From NCBI RefSeq assembly GCF_902753875.1, contig NZ_CADDTS010000023.1, positions 1 through 64,000 of the forward strand: a stretch of 64,000 nucleotides of DNA. Reading direction: 5' to 3'. Of the stretch, positions 53,301 through 62,930 are shown piece by piece (the stretch's first letter is position 1; each line of letters starts with the position of its first letter). This stretch comes from Acinetobacter bouvetii. GTDB taxonomy: Bacteria > Pseudomonadota > Gammaproteobacteria > Pseudomonadales > Moraxellaceae. The position numbers were made by a program, and so were the translations under genes. The notes below the pieces were generated by a model. It worked only from the letters and a program-made list of their open reading frames with translations. It searched no databases and had not been told where the DNA came from.

Positions 53301-54977
53301 TTAGTGGTTCATTTGAGCTTTGATCAAATCACCAATAGTCTTAGGACCATTGTCTTGACCAGTAGTTGCTTGACGTAAGTTAGCAACTGCTTCTTTCTCT
53401 TCAGCTTCGTCTTTCGCTTTGATAGACAAGTTGATAGAGCGAGATTTACGGTCTACATTAATGATTTTAGCTTCAACTTCTTGACCAACTTCAAGGAACT
53501 TAGTTGCATCTTCAACGCGGTCGCGGTTGATTTCAGATGCTTTAAGAGTCGCTTCAACTTCGTCAGCTAACTTAACAGTCGCGCCACGAGCGTCAACTGC
53601 AGTTACAGTACCTTTAACAAGCGCACCGCGTTCGTTAGCAGCCAAGAAATCGTTGAACGGATCGCTGTTCATTTGTTTGATGCCAAGGCTGATACGGTTG
53701 CCTTCAGCGTCTACAGACAAGATAACCGCTTCAACAGTGTCACCTTTCTTGTAACGACGGATAGCTTCTTCGCCTTGTTCGTTCCAAGAGATGTCTGACA
53801 AGTGAACTAGACCATCGATACCGCCAGGTAAACCGATGAAGATACCAAAATCAGTGATTGATTTGATAGTACCTGAAACTTTTTCGCCTTTGTCGTGGTC
53901 TTTAGCAAACTCTTCCCATGGATTAGCACGAGTTTGTTTGATACCAAGAGAAATACGACGACGTTCTTCATCAACTTCAAGAACCATAACATCAACTTCG
54001 TCACCAATCTGAACTACTTTAGATGGGTGGATGTTTTTGTTAGTGTGATCCATTTCTGAAACGTGTACTAAACCTTCAACGCCTTCAGCGATTTCAGCGA
54101 AACAACCGTAATCAGTAAGATTAGTTACGCGCGCTTTAACGATAGAACCTTTAGGGTAACGGTTCATGATCGCTAACCATGGATCTTCGCCTAATTGTTT
54201 AAGACCTAAAGATACGCGGTTACGTTCGCGGTCAAATTTAAGTACTTTAACAGTAACTTCTTGACCAACTTCAACAACTTCTGAAGGGTGCTTGATGCGT
54301 TTCCAAGCCATGTCAGTGATGTGAAGAAGACCGTCGATACCACCAAGGTCAACGAATGCGCCGTAATCAGTAAGGTTCTTGATAGTACCTGTAACTGTTT
54401 GACCTTCTTCAAGCTGAGCAAGAAGAGCTTCACGGTCAGCTGAAGATTCAGCTTCCATAACAGCACGACGAGATACAACAACGTTGTTACGTTTAGCATC
54501 AAGTTTGATTACTTTGAATTCTAACTCTTTACCTTCAAGGTGAGTAGTGTCACGGATAGGACGAGTGTCTACCAAAGAACCTGGTAAGAACGCACGAACT
54601 GGACCGATGTCAACAGTGAAACCGCCTTTAACTTTACCAGAGATAACACCAGTAACGATTTCGCCGTCTTCAAAGATTTTTTCAAGTTTAGTCCAAGTTT
54701 CAGCACGTTTAGCTTTTTCACGTGATAAAACTGTTTGACCCATACCGTTGTCAAGAGCTTCAACAACAACGTCAACAGTATCACCAACTTGAACTTCAAG
54801 TTCACGTTGGTCGTTTAGGAATTCAGCGCGGTCAACAATACCTTCTGATTTAAGGCCAGTGTCAACTGTTACCCAGTCAGAGTCGATGCTTACTACAACG
54901 CCTTGGATGACAGCACCCTTTTCAACGTTGAGGTTTAATTCGCTTTCTTCAAAGAGGGCTGCAAAAGATTCGGTCAT
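53301..54977 (-). CDS. rpsA: 30S ribosomal protein S1
   Basis: A 558-residue protein with six S1 RNA-binding repeats, the number and length of gamma-proteobacterial S1. Each repeat shows the Gly-x-Phe-x-x-Val pattern (for example Asp-Tyr-Gly-Ala-Phe-Val-Asp-Leu and Asp-Tyr-Gly-Cys-Phe-Ala-Glu). It binds messenger RNA on the 30S subunit to start translation. Codon use is strongly biased, as for a highly expressed gene. It follows cmk by about 107 bases, the usual cmk-rpsA-ihfB order. Confidence 0.98.
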   Translation of the reverse strand: MTESFAALFEESELNLNVEKGAVIQGVVVSIDSDWVTVDTGLKSEGIVDRAEFLNDQRELEVQVGDTVDVVVEALDNGMGQTVLSREKAKRAETWTKLEKIFEDGEIVTGVISGKVKGGFTVDIGPVRAFLPGSLVDTRPIRDTTHLEGKELEFKVIKLDAKRNNVVVSRRAVMEAESSADREALLAQLEEGQTVTGTIKNLTDYGAFVDLGGIDGLLHITDMAWKRIKHPSEVVEVGQEVTVKVLKFDRERNRVSLGLKQLGEDPWLAIMNRYPKGSIVKARVTNLTDYGCFAEIAEGVEGLVHVSEMDHTNKNIHPSKVVQIGDEVDVMVLEVDEERRRISLGIKQTRANPWEEFAKDHDKGEKVSGTIKSITDFGIFIGLPGGIDGLVHLSDISWNEQGEEAIRRYKKGDTVEAVILSVDAEGNRISLGIKQMNSDPFNDFLAANERGALVKGTVTAVDARGATVKLADEVEATLKASEINRDRVEDATKFLEVGQEVEAKIINVDRKSRSINLSIKAKDEAEEKEAVANLRQATTGQDNGPKTIGDLIKAQMNH

Positions 54978-55084
54978 GATATTTCCGATAAGTCAGCGGT
55001 CTTGGATCAGACAAGGCCGGTTTAATTAAGCGTCTACATAGTCCATATTGAACTGATCAAGCTATGCTTCTGCTGAAAAATTCT

Positions 55085-55768
55085 TTAATTTGTTAATTGT
55101 TGATCGACATAATTTGTCATCAACTTGAATACATCATCAATGCTTAAATTAGAGCTATCGATAATATACGCATCCGAAGCAGGCTTGAGTGGCGCGACTG
55201 TGCGCTCCATATCTCGTTTATCGCGAGCTTCGATATTAACTAAAATGTCGTTTATTTTAGCATCCAGCCCCATCCCCTGCAACTGCTTTACACGACGCTG
55301 TGCACGAGATTCAGCCGATGCCGTCAAATATATCTTGGCTTGCGCCTCTGGAAAAATTGAAGTGGCCATATCACGACCATCAGCAACCAAACCAGGCGCT
55401 TGAGCAAATGCATGTTGACGCGCCAATAAAGCAGCTCTAAGTGCAGGAATTGCTGCAACTTTTGAAGCATACTCTCCCACGCGTTCAGTACGAATCTGTT
55501 GTGTTACATCAACTGATTCTAGTAATACCGTCATGCCAGTTTGAGTTGTAACAAACTGTATGTCTAAATTTGTTGCAATTTGGGTACAGGCTTCAAGTTC
55601 TGTATCTAACTTTTCAAGCAAGCCTTTATTAAACAATGACAGCCCCAGCAATCGATACAGCGCACCTGAATCCAATAAATGATATTGGTAATGCGACGCC
55701 AGTTTTGCCGCTAATGTGCCTTTACCCGAACCACTTGGCCCATCAATCGTAATAATATTTACTGTCAT
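55085..55768 (-). CDS. cmk: Cytidylate kinase
   Basis: A 227-residue kinase that phosphorylates CMP and dCMP with ATP. The P-loop is Gly-Pro-Ser-Gly-Ser-Gly-Lys-Gly at about residues 9-16. The Asp-Gly-Arg-Asp-Met-Ala-Thr segment is the CMP-binding part. The frame opens at 55783, but the ATG at 55768 gives the usual Met-Thr-Val-Asn start and has GGAA-AAGG upstream. The upstream SRPBCC gene lies within 20 bases, so the two may share a messenger. Confidence 0.95.
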   Translation of the reverse strand: MTVNIITIDGPSGSGKGTLAAKLASHYQYHLLDSGALYRLLGLSLFNKGLLEKLDTELEACTQIATNLDIQFVTTQTGMTVLLESVDVTQQIRTERVGEYASKVAAIPALRAALLARQHAFAQAPGLVADGRDMATSIFPEAQAKIYLTASAESRAQRRVKQLQGMGLDAKINDILVNIEARDKRDMERTVAPLKPASDAYIIDSSNLSIDDVFKLMTNYVDQQLTN

Positions 55769-55786
55769 TGCCTTTTCCGCCATTCC

Positions 55787-56218
55787 CTATACAGTTTTTG
55801 CGAGTTTAGAAAAACCAAGTTTAATCGCTGATTTAAGCTGTGCAAGGATTAATTTACTGACAAAAGGTGCACGTGCTTGTAATTCAATCGTATAAGTCAC
55901 TAAAGTTTTCTCACCATCAACGCGCTGAAATTGAATCACGCCCAAATGATGCTTCACCAATGGGTTTTTAATAATTTTATATTCAATGCGTGAATTCGGC
56001 TCAAGCAGTGTAATTTGCTCTTGGAGTGGCTTAACTGGGCCAAACCCCATACGACGCACAGACCCAACTCCATCCGGACGCTCAGGATCTGCTGAATCTT
56101 TCACACGCACAACCTGCACTGGCGCAAAAGCCACGTTATAAGTTGCATGTTTAGACAATAGTTCAAATACCTGTTCTACTGGCGCATTAAATTCTTTTTG
56201 TATGGTAATAGAGTTCAT
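55787..56218 (-). CDS. SRPBCC (START-like) family protein
   Basis: A 143-residue protein of the polyketide-cyclase/START-like fold. The pattern Phe-Asn-Ala-Pro-Val-Glu-Gln-Val-Phe-Glu-Leu at residues ~9-19 is typical of the family, followed by a helix-grip fold of alternating strands. Such proteins bind lipids or small hydrophobic molecules. No active-site residues are obvious, so a binding or cyclase role cannot be chosen. It is the gene before cmk and probably cotranscribed with it. Confidence 0.82.
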   Translation of the reverse strand: MNSITIQKEFNAPVEQVFELLSKHATYNVAFAPVQVVRVKDSADPERPDGVGSVRRMGFGPVKPLQEQITLLEPNSRIEYKIIKNPLVKHHLGVIQFQRVDGEKTLVTYTIELQARAPFVSKLILAQLKSAIKLGFSKLAKTV

Positions 56219-56278
56219 AGTAGATCCTAAAAGTTATTGTGCTGTTTTATGAAATAGAAATAGCAAATATCATACGCT

Positions 56279-56818
56279 TTAGCCTTGATCATTTAAGGCC
56301 TTTTCTTGTAATTTTTGCTGTCTTTTCTGCTCACGACGCATTTTAAAAAACAGGCTGAGTTGCTCTGAACATTCGCTATGCAAAACACTCTGCTCAAATG
56401 CAAAGACATGATTGTAGTAACCCGTTTCAAATAGTCTACGTGCACTGACCAGAGAACCGGCTTTGGGTTCTGTTGCCCCAAAGACCACTCTGGATACACG
56501 CGCATGAATTAATGCTCCAACACACATGGTGCAAGGTTCTAAAGTGACATAAAGCACCGAATCGTCAGGCAACCGATAATTATTCAAATGCGCACAGGCT
56601 TGGCGCAAGGCCTGGACTTCCGCATGTGCCGTCGGATCACTTAAAGAGATTGGGGCATTATAGCCTGCCCCAATAATTTTATTTTGACTAACAATTACCG
56701 CACCGACTGGAATTTCCTGTTTTGATGCCGCAATGGCAGCTTGCTCATAAGCAAACTGCATCCAGTATTCATCAGTCAATTGTGTTGCATCAGTCATAGA
56801 TTTAGCTAATGATTCCAT
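56279..56818 (-). CDS. tadA: tRNA-specific adenosine deaminase TadA
   Basis: A 179-residue zinc deaminase that converts adenosine-34 of tRNA-Arg(ACG) to inosine. The zinc and proton-shuttle motifs are His-Ala-Glu-Val and Pro-Cys-Thr-Met-Cys-Val-Gly-Ala. The basic C-terminal tail (Lys-Arg-Gln-Gln-Lys) is usual for the family. The ATG at 56818 overlaps the upstream gene by 17 bases; Met8 (56797) is a non-overlapping alternative. Neither has a strong ribosome site. Confidence 0.94.
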   Translation of the reverse strand: MESLAKSMTDATQLTDEYWMQFAYEQAAIAASKQEIPVGAVIVSQNKIIGAGYNAPISLSDPTAHAEVQALRQACAHLNNYRLPDDSVLYVTLEPCTMCVGALIHARVSRVVFGATEPKAGSLVSARRLFETGYYNHVFAFEQSVLHSECSEQLSLFFKMRREQKRQQKLQEKALNDQG

Positions 56819-57926
56819 AATGTTTTAACAGATCATTCCAGCTTTGAATATTTGTTACCGGAGGACAGTCAGATAAAATTGCCTTTAAAGAGCAATCACT
56901 GCCTTTTTTCCATTCTGGAGAAAGATCCTTATCTACCAACCGAGCACGAACACCTTCCACAAAGTCAGGATGGCGAATCTTCCAGTCAGAAATTTGCGTT
57001 TCCAGTTCAAACACTTCATTCCACGAATGAACATGTTTACCCCATTGCCATAACAACCACGTTAATGCAGCAGTCGCTGGAGAACCCTTTTGCAGGTTTT
57101 CACTGGCTTGACGCAACCAGTCACTGCGCGCATCACTTAAGCCAATAATCGATTCGTAGTCATGTTCAAAACTCACCCCACGGCAAACACTTTGAATGAC
57201 ATCCAATGAGTTCTGCAATGGCCCCGGACCAACCGGACGGTGCATACTGTTCAGCGTATCATCAATGGCGCGGTAATCCCCTGCAGGATAATGCCCCCAG
57301 TCAATATTGAGGACTTTTTCCAGCACGTTATCACGCTGTGCATCGCAAATATGAGTCGCCCAGCCAATACCATAAGCACCCGCAGAGGTCATGATTGACC
57401 CCGTCAGACCGGTAAACAAACCAATGGCACCACGGTCTGCCAAGAAGCGTGTCGCCCCCACATCCGGATATAAACCAATATTGATTTCAGGCATTGCCAA
57501 CCGCGAATAAGGTGTCACCAAACGAAACGGTGCAGCCATAAACAAGCCCAATCCACCACCCATCACATAACCTTCACCCCAAACCAGGACAGGCTTGGCA
57601 TAATTATGTAACAGCAAATCTAAAGCATATTCTTGCTCAAAGAATTTATTTGCAGTATCTACTTCATCATTAATCACCAACTGACGAAGTTTACGGACAT
57701 CTCCACCAGCACAGAACGCTTTCGGTGTAGTTGAATCGAGCCAAATCGCTTTTACGGCGTCATCGTATTGAAAATCTTGAAACACTTCCAGAAGTGCCGT
57801 AACAATGGATTCATCCAAAGCATGTAGAGATTTCGGGCGATTCAGACGAACGATGCGCCAGCCATTTCTTGCTTCTTCTACAATAAGATCAGGATGATAA
57901 ATTTTTAATTCAGGAGATTGTGTCAT
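56802..57926 (-). CDS. Enoyl-CoA hydratase/isomerase family protein, 3-hydroxyisobutyryl-CoA hydrolase-like
   Basis: A 374-residue crotonase-fold enzyme. Length and the extended C-terminal part fit the 3-hydroxyisobutyryl-CoA hydrolase branch, which frees 3-hydroxyisobutyrate from its CoA ester in valine breakdown. Crotonase motifs include Phe-Cys-Ala-Gly-Gly-Asp-Val (oxyanion hole) and Tyr-Val-Met-Gly-Gly-Gly-Leu-Gly. The start at 57926 forms ATGA with the ung stop codon; an upstream start at 57941 would overlap ung more. No other valine-pathway genes are near, so the substrate is inferred from family only. Confidence 0.88.
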   Translation of the reverse strand: MTQSPELKIYHPDLIVEEARNGWRIVRLNRPKSLHALDESIVTALLEVFQDFQYDDAVKAIWLDSTTPKAFCAGGDVRKLRQLVINDEVDTANKFFEQEYALDLLLHNYAKPVLVWGEGYVMGGGLGLFMAAPFRLVTPYSRLAMPEINIGLYPDVGATRFLADRGAIGLFTGLTGSIMTSAGAYGIGWATHICDAQRDNVLEKVLNIDWGHYPAGDYRAIDDTLNSMHRPVGPGPLQNSLDVIQSVCRGVSFEHDYESIIGLSDARSDWLRQASENLQKGSPATAALTWLLWQWGKHVHSWNEVFELETQISDWKIRHPDFVEGVRARLVDKDLSPEWKKGSDCSLKAILSDCPPVTNIQSWNDLLKHYGIIS

Positions 57927-58636
57927 GCGTCCAGCTGCCAATTTATAGGCTCAATGCCATTTTGTTTCAGATAATTATTTGCCTTGGAAAATACTTTACA
58001 ACCAAAAAAACCACCACGATTTGCCGACAATGGAGAAGGATGTGCAGCCTTTAAGACCAAATGTTTGTTTTGATCAATACGTTGCCCTTTTCGTTGTGCA
58101 TACGCCCCCCACAGGATAAACACAATATGCTCACATTGTTCATTCAGCACATCAATTACATGATCAGTAAAATCTTCCCAACCTTTCTTTTGATGTGAAG
58201 TCGGTTGACCCGCTTCAACAGTCAATACGGCGTTTAACAGTAACACGCCTTGCTCTGCCCACCGAGTTAAGTCCCCATGTTTTGGAATAGAAAGACCCAG
58301 ATCTGTATTTAACTCATGGAAAATATTACGTAAAGACGGCGGTAATGCAACCCCTCTTTGTACAGAAAAACTTAAACCATGTGCCTGATTTGGTCCATGA
58401 TAAGGATCTTGACCAATAATCACGACTTTGACGCGATTCAATGGTGTTGTATTTAAAGCATTAAAAATCAGTGAACTAGGTGGATAGATCACTTTTTCTG
58501 AATGTTTTTCAGTAACAAGAAACTGTTTTAAATCATCCATTTTAGTACTGAGCAAAAAATCGCTCAATGCACTCTTCCAGCTTGCATCCAACTGAATTTT
58601 ATCAAGTTTAGCTTGCTGCTGTTCCGTTAAAAACAT
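57923..58636 (-). CDS. ung: Uracil-DNA glycosylase
   Basis: A 237-residue family 1 glycosylase that removes uracil from DNA to begin base-excision repair. The catalytic water-activating loop is Gly-Gln-Asp-Pro-Tyr-His-Gly-Pro, and the minor-groove loop is His-Pro-Ser-Pro-Leu-Ser. Length is as usual. It starts a short run with the crotonase-like gene and tadA, joined by an ATGA overlap, so one messenger for ung, the hydrolase and tadA is likely. Confidence 0.97.
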   Translation of the reverse strand: MFLTEQQQAKLDKIQLDASWKSALSDFLLSTKMDDLKQFLVTEKHSEKVIYPPSSLIFNALNTTPLNRVKVVIIGQDPYHGPNQAHGLSFSVQRGVALPPSLRNIFHELNTDLGLSIPKHGDLTRWAEQGVLLLNAVLTVEAGQPTSHQKKGWEDFTDHVIDVLNEQCEHIVFILWGAYAQRKGQRIDQNKHLVLKAAHPSPLSANRGGFFGCKVFSKANNYLKQNGIEPINWQLDA

Positions 58637-58685
58637 ATAACTTCCTAATTCTTTAGCATCATGTCCAGTGATTGTTTAAATATCT

Positions 58686-59282
58686 TTAAATTTGAACTTG
58701 CAGATCAACCATTGGGTTTTGAAATTTAATGCCTTGTTGTAATTTCTCATACATTGACGGATCAGCCCACTCTATCTGGACTTGTTCAGAGAATACGATT
58801 TGTTCCAAACTCAATGCACCCATTTGGGCATTTTCTATATCTTCAATAAAACTTTGCGCATAACCGGTATCGGTTTCATGCACAATCACCGAGTAAACTT
58901 CAACATCACCTTCCCCATTTTGGGTAATGGTCGATGCAAGTACCTGTTGTGCCAGGAAGAAAAAAATACGTGAAAACTGCTCTGCTGATGGCGAAACCGG
59001 TAAGGAGACCCAGCGTGCACTAAATTTTTTACATGCTGTAATATAGTCCGCATCATCATGTTGCCAGAAGCAAATGGCATGATCAAAACTGTCAAAAATA
59101 TCCTTGATCACGCCTTTTAATAATCCAAAATCATAGACCATTTGACCATGATCAAGCTTCGAAGCCTTAAGCAATAATTCAACCTTATAGCTGTGACCAT
59201 GAATCGAACGCTTACAGCGATCCGATGTGCAATTTCGCACAATATGAGCATTTTCAAACTTAAATAACTTACGAATTAACAT
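58686..59282 (-). CDS. 6-carboxytetrahydropterin synthase-like protein (QueD/PTPS family)
   Basis: A 198-residue protein of the PTPS family. The zinc histidines are in Glu-Asn-Ala-His and His-Gly-His-Ser-Tyr. A Cys is in Asn-Cys-Thr-Ser-Asp-Arg-Cys, and Asp-Phe-Gly and Asp-His-Ala also fit. QueD makes the precursor of queuosine from dihydroneopterin triphosphate. The protein is longer than typical QueD (about 120 residues), with an extra C-terminal ~60 residues that I cannot place. The ATG at 59282 is preferred to a TTG at 59300. Confidence 0.82.
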   Translation of the reverse strand: MLIRKLFKFENAHIVRNCTSDRCKRSIHGHSYKVELLLKASKLDHGQMVYDFGLLKGVIKDIFDSFDHAICFWQHDDADYITACKKFSARWVSLPVSPSAEQFSRIFFFLAQQVLASTITQNGEGDVEVYSVIVHETDTGYAQSFIEDIENAQMGALSLEQIVFSEQVQIEWADPSMYEKLQQGIKFQNPMVDLQVQI

Positions 59283-59412
59283 GTGCCGTGATGCAATCAA
59301 AAATCTGTGAATTAAAATTAATTATAAAGCAAAAGTGAAAGTCTGCGCATTTATTTTCCTGTTCAAGCTGATTGGCAAAACATATCCTGCACAAACAGAC
59401 TAAATTCAAGAC

Positions 59413-60390
59413 TTATTGAGTGGGTTGCTGTAACGGATTAAAGGGTGCCATACTACGATAAATTACCGATACAGTTTGATCCTTACGCAGCAAGTCCGTG
59501 CTGAACTGGCGCTTACGCTCACTTAACAACACTTCAATTTTGGCCTTAAAGTAATTGGATTGCACACCTAACAGATCATTGACCGCATTCCGATTCTCGT
59601 CACTGACCTGACTAAACGGCTCAATGGCCCAAAGTTCATTCAGATTGGAGAAATGCTCCAATTTGGCCTGACGCTGCTGTATAGCCTGTTGCACCTGATT
59701 AATATTCAGTTTGGGATCCAGACTCACCAAGACCATGGCCGGTGCGGTATTGATATTCACCTTGCTGTCAGAGGTCGGAACTGCAGTCACATAATCAGCA
59801 ATTTGCAGATATTTTTTTCCTTCAAAACCACGTACCAGTTTAAGTTCTTCTACACTATGAAATTTCTTGTTAGGTGCCAAATAACCTTGCGGCAAACCTT
59901 GATAATAGCTGGCTTCCGCTCCCATTGCGCCAATGGTTTCATCATCAGCATCCTGCCAATCAATGACTGCCTCACTCAGCTGTTCAGGCAACCCCACACG
60001 CAGCAAAAGCTTTTCAAACCATGCTTTGGCCAGCGGATTGGGGGTACCATCGTCATTCACCAAACTGTTTAAATTGAATTTTCCAGATTCATCCTGCAAA
60101 ACTCCAGATACATATCCATCTTCGACAGGAAATGCCGGCATAGGTTTGGCCCAATTTTCTTGCAGATGATCGACCTCACCGGCATTTTCAGCATCATCAA
60201 CCAAAAGTTCTGAAAAAAAGGCTTCTGCACTTTTGGCATACAGCAATGACTGATTTTGACGCATCAGATAGGCGGTATTTTCCGCAGTATTGGCCTGACG
60301 TTTAGCAATTGTCGCAGCAAGAATCGTAGCCAATGCCACCATGACCAAAATTGTGATTAAGGCAATGCCCTGATGCTGCTTCCTGCTCAA
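59413..60390 (-). CDS. gspK: Type II secretion minor pseudopilin GspK
   Basis: A 325-residue minor pseudopilin. The N-terminus is a short basic leader followed by Gly-Ile-Ala-Leu-Ile-Thr-Ile-Leu, the prepilin peptidase site and membrane helix. The rest is the large periplasmic domain, with the Val-Asn-Ile-Asn-Thr-Ala-Pro motif seen in GspK. Unlike the other pseudopilins it lacks Glu5, as is normal for GspK, and caps the pseudopilus tip. It is last of gspH-I-J-K, 11 bases after gspJ. Confidence 0.93.
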   Translation of the reverse strand: MSRKQHQGIALITILVMVALATILAATIAKRQANTAENTAYLMRQNQSLLYAKSAEAFFSELLVDDAENAGEVDHLQENWAKPMPAFPVEDGYVSGVLQDESGKFNLNSLVNDDGTPNPLAKAWFEKLLLRVGLPEQLSEAVIDWQDADDETIGAMGAEASYYQGLPQGYLAPNKKFHSVEELKLVRGFEGKKYLQIADYVTAVPTSDSKVNINTAPAMVLVSLDPKLNINQVQQAIQQRQAKLEHFSNLNELWAIEPFSQVSDENRNAVNDLLGVQSNYFKAKIEVLLSERKRQFSTDLLRKDQTVSVIYRSMAPFNPLQQPTQ

Positions 60391-60401
60391 TTGTTTTAAC
60401 C

Positions 60402-61139
60402 TTACGAAGTTGGATTGTTTAAATTATTATTTGAATTGCTGTTCTGATTAGTATTTTGCTGTCTTAAATAGTCAGTATTTAACAGGCTAAAAATCCATTC
60501 ATAGGCCACCCCTTTCACTGTTAATTTCATTTTAATCCCTTTGGGTAACAGCTGTGTTTGCGTATCATCATTTAAGTCCACTTGACCATCTGGCCATGTG
60601 GCTGTTTCATTGGGATTCAAGGCTACAGTGTCAAACTGCTCGACATCATTTAACAACACACTAGATTCAGGTTGATCTCGACCATTGCCATTTAAATGAC
60701 GATATTTCAAACGATAGAGTTTTTTCTCATCTGCACGATATTGATACTCTACCCGCTCATCAGGGGACATACCCTGCTGTAAAGGATCAGTAACTCCCGT
60801 TTTGCTAAAATTAAAACGACCATTTTGCAAAACCAAAGCAGGTTGAAGCTCATGATTAATATTGGCATTTACAGGCACAGCTTGCACGGTATCTCGCAAA
60901 ATTTGCTGATAGGCTTCTTGTAATTGACCTAACTGCAGCTCATGCTCAGCATTACGATCTTTAACTTTAATCATATAATCAAAGACTTTCCACCCCAAAG
61001 CTGAAAGTACAGCAAAGATAGCAATTGCGACCAGTAATTCTACCAAGGTAAAGCCTAAGGCAAGATTCTTTTTCTTCGTGTAAAATGAAGTTCTCTGTAG
61101 CAAGCTTAGCATTTGATTTTTTTTATTTTTTTCTTGCAT
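60402..61139 (-). CDS. gspJ: Type II secretion minor pseudopilin GspJ
   Basis: A 245-residue pseudopilin. The prepilin cleavage site Gly-Phe-Thr-Leu-Val-Glu-Leu-Leu (Glu5 present) follows a leader of about 30 residues, longer than the common 6-8. The later ATG 10 codons on would give a shorter leader. The remainder is the periplasmic GspJ domain, with a Gln/Asn-rich C-terminal tail. The ATG forms TGATG with the gspI stop codon, so translation is coupled. It belongs to the tip complex with GspI and GspK. Confidence 0.93.
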   Translation of the reverse strand: MQEKNKKNQMLSLLQRTSFYTKKKNLALGFTLVELLVAIAIFAVLSALGWKVFDYMIKVKDRNAEHELQLGQLQEAYQQILRDTVQAVPVNANINHELQPALVLQNGRFNFSKTGVTDPLQQGMSPDERVEYQYRADEKKLYRLKYRHLNGNGRDQPESSVLLNDVEQFDTVALNPNETATWPDGQVDLNDDTQTQLLPKGIKMKLTVKGVAYEWIFSLLNTDYLRQQNTNQNSNSNNNLNNPTS

Positions 61140-61711
61140 CAAACTTTGGCCTTATAGTTAAAAAATACCAAATGCGTCACTCCAGATTCAACCTTGCCCG
61201 TTTCGTTATTCAGCAAACTAACCTGTACTTCTATACGCTGTACATTAGGACTAATGGTCGATTGCGCCGCTTTGTCAATTTGCCAGCTTTCACCTTGCTG
61301 AGTGACTTGCTTGGACTGAGTTCCCTGCAACCATTCCTGATTGATTTCCATCAGGGCAACTTCATTCAATGCCACAAATTGTGCTTTGGTTCTTAAAATG
61401 GCATTCGATGTCGCCTGAGTGTATTGCATGGCCACTTTGGTAAAAGCAATCGCAGCTGTCGCAAAAATTGCCAAAGCTACCATCACTTCCAATAAGGTAA
61501 ATCCTGAGCAGCGATGAGTGAAACGCTGTTTTACCGCTGCGCAAGACGAAGAGCTATGCTCGGAGTGAAGATTAAATCGAGTAACACTCGACCTGAGAGG
61601 TGCTTCCTCGCAAGAAAGTCCAAAAACTGTGTTTGAGGAGCAGCGATAAGTAAAACCTTGTTTCACAGCTACACGAGACGAAACACTCTGCCCAAAATCT
61701 CTAGCGTTCAT
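61139..61711 (-). CDS. gspI: Type II secretion minor pseudopilin GspI with an unusual long leader
   Basis: A 190-residue product. The prepilin site Gly70-Phe-Thr-Leu-Leu-Glu75 and the following helix are normal for GspI, and so is the ~120-residue mature part. The ~70 residues before it are not: they contain two copies of a similar segment, Ala-Val-Lys-Gln-(Gly/Arg)-Phe-Thr-(Tyr/His)-Arg-Cys-Ser, 44 residues apart, and are Ser/Cys/Arg-rich. The DNA repeat behind it is listed separately. No later ATG or TTG gives a short leader, so either a very long prepilin leader is made and cut, or the start is non-standard. It overlaps gspH by 11 bases. Confidence 0.85.
   Translation of the reverse strand: MNARDFGQSVSSRVAVKQGFTYRCSSNTVFGLSCEEAPLRSSVTRFNLHSEHSSSSCAAVKQRFTHRCSGFTLLEVMVALAIFATAAIAFTKVAMQYTQATSNAILRTKAQFVALNEVALMEINQEWLQGTQSKQVTQQGESWQIDKAAQSTISPNVQRIEVQVSLLNNETGKVESGVTHLVFFNYKAKV
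61506..61697. repeat. Two 132-base-spaced repeat units inserted into the gspI 5' end
   Basis: GAGCAGCGAT begins one unit at 61506 and another at 61638. About 43 of 60 bases agree by eye between the two units, and the spacing of 132 is a multiple of three. The stretch between them holds CGAGT-AAC-ACTCG and CGAGGAAGCACCTC-like palindromes. The repeats look like a dispersed element rather than gene sequence and have been absorbed in frame into gspI. Confidence 0.75.
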
Positions 61712-62261
61712 TGATTTTACCTAAATGGTCAATTTCGATTTCTGCACCTATCGGACGCTGTTCGAAATAAAATTGAATACGGACAGGTTTGGCTTCCCCG
61801 TTGCCCAACCACACCAGTTTAGGGGCATTTGAATTCAGCAAATCGTCATTATTGGCATTTTCATAGGCTTGATCGAGCGGCTGCACTTGAAAACTGACCC
61901 GCTCTGGCAAACTGCGCTGCTTAAATTCAGCATACGCTTGCCATTTTTTATTTTCGGACAGTATAGGGTTTGTTGTTGAGGGCTGAGATGACAGCAGATA
62001 TTCAAGCACCCCATAACGAAATGGTGAAACATCGGTCGCATTTTGGACATCCAAAGCGAAAATACGGGCCTGATCGGTGGATTCCCGGTTCAGCCTGCGC
62101 AAATCCATTATAAACACTTCACGCGCCTGCATGGCCTTACGCTGATCTACCCCATTGATATTGCTTAAAATTAAGGATGCCATGATCGCCATAATCACAA
62201 TAACCACCATCAACTCTATCAGGGTAAAACCACGAATGGATGATGATTGCGCTGACTTCAT
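61701..62261 (-). CDS. gspH: Type II secretion minor pseudopilin GspH
   Basis: A 186-residue pseudopilin with a 10-residue leader, then Gly-Phe-Thr-Leu-Ile-Glu-Leu-Met-Val-Val (cleavage before Phe, Glu5 present). The periplasmic domain has the Ala-Arg-Glu-Val-Phe-Ile-Met-Asp-Leu-Arg stretch common in GspH. It links the main pseudopilus to the GspI-J-K tip. It is the first gene of the pseudopilin run, downstream of a TetR gene by nine bases; gspC-G and other parts of the system are not in the window. Confidence 0.92.
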   Translation of the reverse strand: MKSAQSSSIRGFTLIELMVVIVIMAIMASLILSNINGVDQRKAMQAREVFIMDLRRLNRESTDQARIFALDVQNATDVSPFRYGVLEYLLSSQPSTTNPILSENKKWQAYAEFKQRSLPERVSFQVQPLDQAYENANNDDLLNSNAPKLVWLGNGEAKPVRIQFYFEQRPIGAEIEIDHLGKINER

Positions 62262-62270
62262 GGCATACCT

Positions 62271-62891
62271 TTAAGCAAACTGTTCGGTAGAACTCAGTTG
62301 TTTCGGCATTGCTAAGGCCTGATCAATATAAGCCACGCGTAAAGTGTCGCGTGAACCTAAATAGCGCTGGTAAAAGCTCGAATTCAGGATTGCAGCTGCA
62401 CCAAGGGTTAGCGCCCAAATCGATGCCAGATAGTCCCGAACCGTCATATGGCTCTGGATGCTTTCAAGATAGTTTTCCGTCATCCGAATGATGATGCGCA
62501 AGCGGTGCTTTCTGACCTGATACAGCTCACTAAATAACAGATTGATGCCAATACCGGTCGTGGACAGCCGCTCCTCGATCTGATGGAACAACACTGTCCG
62601 TTCAGGATGATGCAAATGGTGCAGCATAAAGAAAGCCAGATGTTCAGGAAAGGCTTTCTCGGAATCCTTAATCATCTCTAGCAACATGTTCTCATTACGG
62701 ATAATAAGCAGCATATACAACTCATCTTTACTCTGGAAATGCTTATACAAAGTTCCCTTTGCAAGATCGAGTTCTGCGGCCAACGCATCAAGCGTCATCC
62801 CTGATTCGCCATTTTCTAATAACAGTTGCTCTGCAACCTGAAAAATTAACGCTTCTCTTGCTCGAAACTGAGCCTGACGATCCATCTTCAC
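62271..62891 (-). CDS. TetR-family regulator upstream of the gsp genes
   Basis: A 206-residue TetR-type protein with an N-terminal helix-turn-helix (Leu-Asp-Ala-Leu-Ala-Ala-Glu-Leu-Asp-Leu-Ala-Lys-Gly-Thr-Leu-Tyr). The ligand-binding part follows. The gene lies nine bases before gspH and 39 bases after tatD, so it may be cotranscribed with both. That makes it a candidate regulator of the pseudopilins, but its operator is not identified here. Confidence 0.85.
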   Translation of the reverse strand: MKMDRQAQFRAREALIFQVAEQLLLENGESGMTLDALAAELDLAKGTLYKHFQSKDELYMLLIIRNENMLLEMIKDSEKAFPEHLAFFMLHHLHHPERTVLFHQIEERLSTTGIGINLLFSELYQVRKHRLRIIIRMTENYLESIQSHMTVRDYLASIWALTLGAAAILNSSFYQRYLGSRDTLRVAYIDQALAMPKQLSSTEQFA

Positions 62892-62930
62892 TCTGTCACT
62901 CTCTTTTGCGCTTAGACCAATTCTAATGAT

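Noticed and set aside
53527..54805. Several open frames on either strand within rpsA
   Set aside because: They are shadows caused by the strong codon bias of rpsA and have no ribosome sites or known domains.
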